A DNA stretch of 23,412 nt, taken from assembly GCA_021464525.1 (NCBI GenBank), contig JADRCO010001027.1, forward strand, positions 1 to 23,412, given 5' to 3'. The notes beneath the pieces are model-generated. The model was given only the letters and a program-made list of their open reading frames with translations. It ran no database searches and was not told where the DNA came from. Shown one piece after another: positions 22,116 to 23,412 of this stretch (positions are counted from its first letter, which is position 1; every line of letters starts with the position of its first letter). The translations under genes were made by a program, and so were the position numbers. The DNA comes from Rhizophagus sp. LPA8_4_AMF. Its lineage: Eukaryota; Glomeromycota; Glomeromycetes; Glomerales; Glomeraceae.

Positions 22116-22606
22116 TTCTTAAAATTTTTTAAAAAAATATTATTTATATAAAATCTTATATCTAATATATAATTTATAATAGAAGTTAACACACTGTATC
22201 ATCATTACGTTGGTTGTTATGATATCACGTGAGCAAACGGACACCGCCCGATTATTTTTTTTTTTTAAATACAGTAAAATCACTTTTTTTTATGCAAATT
22301 TTTTAGCATCTAATAATTTAATTTTGATAAACTTTTAGCTTTATTATTGTTGAATTAGAATTACATATTGTAAATTAAATGTTTAAAAGTACTACTAAAA
22401 TTAGATATATTTTTTTTGAATTAAAATATAATATAATAGCAGTATAATAGCCATCATCTATTATATAAAAATTTTTTATTTATAATTAAATTTAAGACTG
22501 GTTTAAGATATTAGTAAAATAAAATAAGAATTATATAAAAAGTAGTTGTTTGAAAATAAATTATAATACGAAAGAAATGGTAATAAATTAAACCTTTATT
22601 AATTAA
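22116..22606. other. AT-rich spacer with a less AT-rich patch
   Basis: The patch at about 22195-22250 contains TCACGTGA (22225-22232) and GGACACCGCCCG and is conspicuous against its surroundings. No frame or mirrored end was found. It may be the edge of a dispersed repeat. The remainder is AT-rich with nothing recognised. Confidence 0.35.
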
Positions 22607-22612
22607 ATATAT

Positions 22613-22768
22613 GGGTCTTTACAATAGAAAGGAGGGAAACTATCAGAAAAAATTAATTTTATATTTATATGCCAAATATATTCTATTAGTTATGAAAAGT
22701 TCAGATTTAATATTAACTTAAAAAATTTTTTTTCTAGCAGTTTCCACCCTTTCTATTGCAAAGACCCC
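22613..22768. mobile_element. MITE with GGGTCTTTACAATAGAAAG ends, 156 bp
   Basis: The left end GGGTCTTTACAATAGAAAGG is mirrored by CCTTTCTATTGCAAAGACCC at the right. Similarity extends about 45 bases inwards. ATATAT flanks both sides (22607-22612 and 22769-22774) and may be a target-site duplication, although such a word is common here. It is non-coding. Confidence 0.65.
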
Positions 22769-22774
22769 ATATAT

Positions 22775-23220
22775 ACAAATATATATTATTATTTAATAAT
22801 ACTATATAATAACTAATACTTAATATTTCAGTAGTCTAAATATGTTATATTTTTTAATACTATTTTTTAAATTATACTTTTAATTATAATATTATTTAAA
22901 ACTGATTTATTTGATATTACTGTAAAATCCCAAATATAAGTAACTTCCAAATATAAGCAACTCCTAATTTATATTTATCTGAATATAAGTATTCATCTAA
23001 AAAATTTGTAAAAAAATAAAATTCTGATATATATATATATTGATTATATGATAATTTTATTGAAATTAAAGCATAAATATCATAGAATTATTAAATTATG
23101 TATAAAATATTTGTAAAAAAATAAATGCGAAACTATTAATAATCCTTATTATATTCAATATTTTTACAAAATATCATCAATATCCAAAATTTCTAATTCT
23201 TTATGATTACTATCTAATAA
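22775..23220. other. AT-rich spacer, no gene seen
   Basis: The only structured part is 22917-22990, where CAAATATAAG recurs (near 22932 and 22950, with GAATATAAG near 22982). These could be the arms of a small element or short tandem drift. No frame or RNA gene was recognised. Confidence 0.4.
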
Positions 23221-23412
23221 CTTTACAGAAACTTGAAATTTACAAGCAATGGTATTTCAATATCATTTTGATACTGTTTTGATATCATTTCAATATCATT
23301 TCAATATCATTTCGATGTCATTTCAATATTAAATCAAACAATATCAAAATGACATCGAATTGATATTAAAATTACATCAAAATAATATCAAAACAATATT
23401 GAATGATATCAA
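23221..23412 (-). mobile_element. Start of another copy of the 447-bp palindromic MITE, cut by the window end
   Basis: It opens CTTTACAGAAACTTGAAATT and continues ACAAGCAATGGTATTTCAATATC. This matches the reverse complement of the right end of the complete copy at 15892-16338, so it is inverted relative to that copy. ATATCATTTTGATAC-type palindromes follow to the window edge. The preceding bases are AA, not TA, so the exact boundary or target site differs by a base from the complete copy. Confidence 0.7.

Overview
This is an AT-rich eukaryotic window. Its genes are cut by many short GT-AG introns, the spacers are full of small inverted-repeat elements, and the proteins carry long glutamine and asparagine tracts. 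The coding content is a SAGA-type Ada2, an HSPA12-like Hsp70 and a fungal-looking ADP-ribosyltransferase. Together these suggest an early-diverging fungus, most likely a Glomeromycotina-type genome. That placement is inference from composition and gene content, not from a marker gene.

Layout: 1-2304 is repeat-rich spacer with a cut-off MITE end, an AAATC-rich tract and a foldback MITE. 2305-4629 (minus) is a nine-exon HSPA12-like Hsp70 whose frame only closes if a 2-nt exon is accepted. 4630-5884 is a divergent spacer. 5885-7719 (plus) is a coiled-coil, polyglutamine protein of unknown function. It converges on 8050-9608 (minus), a NADAR-domain protein. 10029-11729 (plus) is a PARP-type ADP-ribosyltransferase with an MGNCCS acylation start and four Cys4 modules. 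11974-13552 (plus) is a protein with three Cys4 modules of the same kind and a long disordered tail. 13553-17689 is non-coding AT-rich DNA with a diverged direct duplication, a complete 447-bp palindromic MITE and another foldback. 17690-20208 (plus) is ADA2. 20209-23412 is repeat-rich spacer with several MITEs, one decayed coding fragment and the start of another copy of the 447-bp element.

The most interesting part is 8050-13552. A NADAR gene (a family that cleaves N-glycosidic and ADP-ribose-type bonds) lies head-to-head with an ADP-ribosyltransferase gene across a 420-bp spacer. Directly downstream is a third gene that shares the Cys4 modules with the transferase and a PPPY motif with the NADAR protein. 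I propose this as a candidate ADP-ribose writer/eraser/adaptor cassette; the functional link is inference.

For the six genes I traced exons by hand. In every case the exon lengths sum to a multiple of three and the junctions join in frame.
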